From Eudorina sp. 2006-703-Eu-15 (taxonomy: Eukaryota; Chlorophyta; Chlorophyceae; Chlamydomonadales; Volvocaceae): 64,000 nt of DNA. Shown here in pieces: positions 60,201-64,000 of this stretch. Both the position numbers and the translations under genes were made by a program. The DNA is taken from positions 1 to 64,000 of the forward strand of contig BDSI01000235.1 in assembly GCA_003117195.1 (NCBI GenBank), in the 5' to 3' direction. Within the stretch, counting starts at the first letter, position 1. Each line of letters starts with the position of its first letter. The notes under the pieces were generated by a model that worked only from the letters and a program-made list of their open reading frames with translations, was not told where the DNA came from and made no database searches.

Positions 60201-63200
60201 TATCCAAATTTCAATCCAACGGACGAACGGCCGGAACTAGACCTGTCCACAAGACAGGTGCCGTTAAGCACGGAACCGAGCACTTCGCATAGCCGTACGG
60301 ACCCGCTGCCCTTAGGTCTCGTCCACGTCTGCAAACCTTATTTTTGGTTAACTAAAAATATGATTTTGGGGGTGCGGATATATTGCCTGCCTCCTAGTAA
60401 AGCAGTAGCGGGCCGGATAACGGAAGAAGGCAGGTGTACTGATTGGCACACCTTCCGCAAGTTTTCCACCCTTTACGCCGCCGCACATCCCGCTCACCCT
60501 TCCCCCCTTACCTGCGGGCCCTGGGCGCCAGCTGCGCCTGACGCTCCTTCTTGGCAGCCCTGCGGCAGTGCGCAGGAGGGCAGACAGGTTCAAGTTGGAC
60601 AGAGTCAGGTCTGAGTGGCATCCAGCACGATGCATGGTGCGGCATTACCCGGGGCAGGTCAGGCACCCTGGTGACCGGGTCATGCGGGCCCAGGAAGCGC
60701 CAGAGCCGCACCGGTCATCCCCAACGCGGTGGAACCTGGGAGTCAGCCTGACCGGAGGTGGTCAACAAGGCCCTCGAGTCTGCAGCGGACTGCCCCGGGG
60801 TCCAGATTGACACATGCAGCCCGCTCGGTCCTCCCTACAGATCCAGTCTCGCGCACTCCTTCCATCGCCCCGCCCGCCCCCGCTTCCGCTTCCGCCCCCC
60901 CACCGTACTTTCACTGGTGCGGCACCGGGATGCATCCGCATGACCCCTACTGCCGCCTCCCTCCCGCCCCGCTTCTCCAACCCTGGCTCGACTTTCCCGC
61001 CCCGCCACGTTTCACCTGCACCTACGATTCCTCCCTGACCCACCTCCCTCCTCCATCTAAACCCCTTCCATCTCCCCCCCTCCCCCCCTCCCTCCCTCCT
61101 TCCCCCTCCCTTGCGCTCACTGGCTCTCCTTGAGCTGCTGCTTGATCAGCTCCGTCTCCAGCTTGTCCAGCACCTCCAGCAGGGAGGCCCACACCTGGTG
61201 CTGTCGGAAGCGCAGCCAGATGGCCCAGATGGTGCCGCTGCCCATCCACCAGCGGGGCTCCCGGTAGTGGAACAGGTGGATGACGGCCCCGTTGATGGCC
61301 AGGGTCACCACGGAGAACAGGAAGCCCAGCAGGCCGATGGCGCCGATGCAGCTGATGTCGTCAGACGCGGGCAGCGTGCTGTGCGCGGTGTGTTCGGTGG
61401 GAAGGGCGGTGGTGCGCGTGTTGCGGAGTGAAATTTGGGGGAGAATAGGGGGTCGCAGAGCGAAGGGGGCCAGGGGAAAGGGCGATCATGTGGTGAGGTG
61501 GTTCCCAGGGGGGCCGTGAAGGTTGGTTTGCCACCCGCGCAGTGGCGTCTTCTGCGGTACCTGCGCGGCGCCTGCGGTACGACACGCGGCTCGGTCGCTG
61601 CCGTACGTTTGTACCTGTACACCAGCAGGTCGTACACCGCCAGCGCCAGGGGGATGGTCACCGCAACGCCCAGCCTCTCTCCGCACTCGGGGCTGAGCCA
61701 GAAGGTCATGAAGCCCACCAGCGCCAGCACCACCTGCGGAGGGCACGATTGGAATTCAGATTGGCAGGAGGACGCACCCCACCCACAACCTACCTTGGGA
61801 AAGGGCCGCAGTCTTTCACCAGCATGCATCGCAATTAACCTTGCTCGGTTTGCGCACCTGAATACAGTACCACGTCATCGCAGGACTGCTCCACCCCTCC
61901 GTCAGACACTACGACCAGGTCTCTACGATCATTTTCAACACAGCAGCAGCAGCAGCGGTCTGGTCCAGCTCGCACCCAATCTTGCCGCCGCACTCCCCCC
62001 TTCCTCCCGCCCTTGGGACACTCCTCCCCTCCAGGGTGGCCCCCTGCCGCCCGCCCCACCTGCGGCACCACGATCTTGAGCGCAAACAGCGTCTGCGTGC
62101 GGTGCAGCTCCACATCCACCAGCAGCACCGGCCAGTTGGACTCGTCGGGGCAGCAGGGGTAGGCGGGGTAGTAGTGGATCCAAGACTTGACAGTGTGGAA
62201 CCTGGGGCAAGGGGCGGACGCAAGAGGAACTGTGCAGGTAAAGAGTCAGGAGATACGGCAGGCAGCGAAGCCGCCAATAGACGAATAAAGCCACTCTAAT
62301 GCGCTTGCGCGGCGGGCAGCGACGTTTGCGAGCCCTGAATGGCCCTGGCGCGCAGGCAGTGATTGTTCACCAGCCCGTTGGCGAGGCAGCGTCCGCAGAA
62401 TCTGATGCGGTAGGTCATTGTTAGCCCACACGGTTGTGAGGCTCCTCTTGGTCTGCCCGCCATAGCACGCTGCAATGCGCCGATCCGCCGATCCACCTGG
62501 CGCGGAAGCCACGCCCATCTAGGCAGCGGCGCCCTGTCCCCGAGCAGCTCCCCACTCACTTCCACTCCACCGCCTTGGCGCCCCGCATGTCCGTGATGCT
62601 GTTGCCCGCCATGGTGGCTCCCCCCTGCGGCCGTGGCAGCGGGCGGTCGACTTGCCGTGCCAGTGACAGCACCCAGCGATAACCCTCCGGTTACAGCTGC
62701 AGGAGGGGTAGGTGCTCGGGGAGCACAGTCCAAAGAACAGCAGGACAGCGACAGGGAGCAGAAACAGAAACAGTAGCACATCGACAGCGTTGCCCGACAG
62801 CCTCCGACCGACCAGCCGGTCGGTCCTGCTGGCAATGGCGGCGCAGCCTCGCCGGAGCCCCATGAAGACCGCCGCGTGTGGGCCCCTGGACCGACAGCGA
62901 GCGATCGCCTCTCACCCCTGGGGCCTGCCTGTGCCGCCCCACCCCCTCCGCAATCGGGGTTGCTTGTTCGTTCGCCTCTCCGGCCTGCAACAATGTCTCA
63001 CCCACCTGCGGCGCCTCCTTGACCACCACCGTCAGCGGCCCGTGCGACCAGGTCCCGAACTCCATCAGGCACTTGACCGCCCCGAAGGGGAAGGATTCCA
63101 GGCCCTTGAAGTTGCAGGCCACCTTGATCATGCCGTTGCGGCCCCAGAACACGTCCCCGGTGGGCTTGATGATGGGCATCTGGGCGCCCAGGGTGGTGGC

Positions 63201-64000
63201 CACGTCGTAGGCGCTGTTCCACAGGGTCACGTCCGGGTACCAAATGTCCATGTACTGCAGCGGCGGGGCGAGGGGAGAAAGGAAGGGAAGGGAAACGAGG
63301 GAACTGAGCCGCCGTACGTATGTGCGATGGGGGGTTGTAAGGAGATCTGAGCCGCCAGACAGGACGCGTGCGGGCATGTGTGTGGGGGGGGAGGGGGGCG
63401 GCGACATCCAGCAAGCTTCGGCTGTCACCGATGACCCACGGGGTCCGCTGTAACATCCTTAATAATAATGCAGCAACGGTACAAGGGCTGGAGCTAGGCA
63501 TTCAAGCGGCGACATGAGCGCGGAAAAGGAAAAGCGCTCTATAGGGGTTTGGGGCAACTGTAAGGGCTGGGTGAGGTCCGCGGGCCTATGCACACGACTT
63601 AGTGAGGAAGGTCACGCGGATGACCGTGCGCTACGCTGGGCTTGGCATGCCATGTGGACGCACGGCCTGTCCCCCCAAGCTCGCCCGCTCTCAGGGCTCC
63701 GTGTCCGCATCTGACCCCGTGATGGCGGACTGGCCCCTGACATGCGGATGTGGCGGCAGGGGGCAGGACAGGACCGCCATGCACCCCAATGCCCGTCTCA
63801 ATCCCCCTTCGCGTGGTTCGTGCTGGGCTGGTGCTGGGCTAATGTTTTACATCACGGTAATTCTTCCTCCTTCCTGACGGCAGCCCTGCCGTCTCACGCG
63901 CCCCAGCCCGCTCCCCGGCGCCCCCGCAGCTGCCCCCACCCTCAGCTCCTGGTTGAGTACAAACAGGCGGGTAACTCCCCACTCGGTGTCGTTCCAGGCC
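53145..64000 (-). CDS. Pentameric ligand-gated ion channel (Cys-loop family), 5' partial, giant M3-M4 loop
   Basis: Plasma- or ciliary-membrane receptor channel by family. Exons in reading order: 64000-63940 (partial), 63254-63006, 62624-62560, 62201-62060, 61733-61615, 61378-61121, 60559-60512, 59449-59297, 58853-58716, 58163-54629, 54243-54163, 53961-53681, 53277-53145 (TGA). All junctions are GT-AG and in phase, giving about 1,753 residues plus a missing N-terminus. The extracellular domain shows WYPDVTLWN, GDVFWGRNGMIKVAC, a Cys-loop (C-x14-C, with SFPFG where FPFD is usual), VEWK, YPCCPDESNWP (vicinal Cys in the loop C position) and HRTQTLFALKIVVP. M1 to M4 are all present. The pore helix has the GER motif with Glu at -1', which suggests cation selectivity. 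The ligand is unknown. The subunit could form homomers or need partners. Confidence 0.9.
54629..58163 (-). CDS. Giant disordered cytoplasmic-loop exon of the channel
   Basis: A single 3,535-nt exon, acceptor CCTGCCAG/A in phase 2 and donor CTCCAG/GTAAGA in phase 0. It encodes 1,178 residues of low-complexity Ala/Gly/Pro/Ser with runs of A, G, P and many SR and RS motifs; no domain is recognised. It lies between M3 and M4, so it should be cytoplasmic. The antisense frames on the plus strand (such as 57420-58277) come from its GC-rich codons. Confidence 0.85.
61121..61733 (-). CDS. M1, M2 and M3 exons of the channel
   Basis: Exon 61733-61615 carries M1 (VVLALVGFMTFWLSP) and the pore helix after CGER: LGVAVTIPLALAVYDLLVY. 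Aligned to nicotinic receptors, T6' and L9' are kept, P8' and D15' are unusual, and E sits at -1'. Exon 61378-61121 carries STLPASDDISCIGAIG (M2-M3 linker), M3 (LLGFLFSVVTLAINGAVIHL), and an amphipathic segment WLRFRQHQVWASLLEVLDKL in the place of the post-M3 MX helix. Confidence 0.88.
62060..63254 (-). CDS. Extracellular ligand-binding domain exons of the channel
   Basis: Exon 63254-63006 encodes YMDIWYPDVTLWNSAYD through the Cys-loop to HGPLTVVVKEAPQ. Exon 62624-62560 encodes GGATMAGNSITDMRGAKAVEW plus two bases. Exon 62201-62060 completes K, then FHTVKSWIHYYPAYPCC and the strand leading to M1. The Cys-loop has 14 residues between cysteines, while the metazoan loop has 13. A phase-compatible extra exon near 62.42-62.33 lacks a good donor and was left out. 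Confidence 0.85.
63412..63470 (+). mobile_element. Dispersed retroelement 3' fragment with TAA tail
   Basis: GCTTCGGCTGTCACCGATGA to CTGTAACATCC followed by TTAATAATAAT, inside an intron of the channel gene and antisense to it. Confidence 0.6.

Noticed and set aside
62330..62420. Possible extra extracellular-domain exon (FCGRCLANGLVNNHCLRARA)
   Set aside because: The acceptor and phase would fit, but there is no acceptable donor before the stop. Direct joining of 62560 to 62201 keeps the frame and gives a better match to the family.

Overview
The window looks like nuclear DNA of a volvocine green alga (Volvox/Chlamydomonas group). The evidence is a gametolysin/VMP-type peptidase M11 with a hydroxyproline-type Pro-rich segment, intron-rich genes with GT-AG borders, TGTAA-type poly(A) signals, AT-rich introns beside GC-rich exons, and many small retroelements. 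No bacterial or organellar gene organisation is seen.

Layout. 1-9346 is the edge of a tandem satellite with a monomer of about 183 bp. 9525-16698 is a full-length Ty3/gypsy chromovirus-type LTR retrotransposon on the minus strand, with 446-bp LTRs, a 5-bp target duplication, a candidate A AAA AAC -1 frameshift site between gag and pol, an extra 5' ORF, and three further frame breaks. 16.7-21.1 kb is gene-poor: a hAT-type MITE with a perfect 8-bp target duplication, a 52-bp solo-LTR-like element with target duplication, and two weak plus-strand gene starts. 21.6-46.4 kb is one long minus-strand gene. It has an M11 metalloproteinase domain with a QEMLH active site, a Pro-rich exon, then 17 tandem Cys-rich modules carrying a DxDxDGxxD loop. 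Each module is a separate phase 1-1 exon, arranged A-(B-A)x8 and ending in a stop in the last A exon. The two-exon unit (about 1.8-2.1 kb) is almost identical in the inner copies. A hAT MITE sits in the intron of some units and appears to have excised from others. A 549-bp TRIM retroelement lies in the putative N-terminal exon. 47-53 kb is intergenic sequence with dispersed repeats. 53.1-64 kb is a minus-strand pentameric ligand-gated ion channel gene, 5'-truncated by the window edge. It has a Cys-loop, a YPCC vicinal cysteine pair in the loop C position, all four membrane segments, and an M3-M4 loop of roughly 1,470 residues, 1,178 of them in one exon.

The M11 and channel genes were rebuilt by hand from reading frame, splice borders and codon phase. 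All listed junctions are phase-compatible, but none is backed by transcripts. The two genes are neighbours with the same orientation. Nothing in the sequence links their functions.
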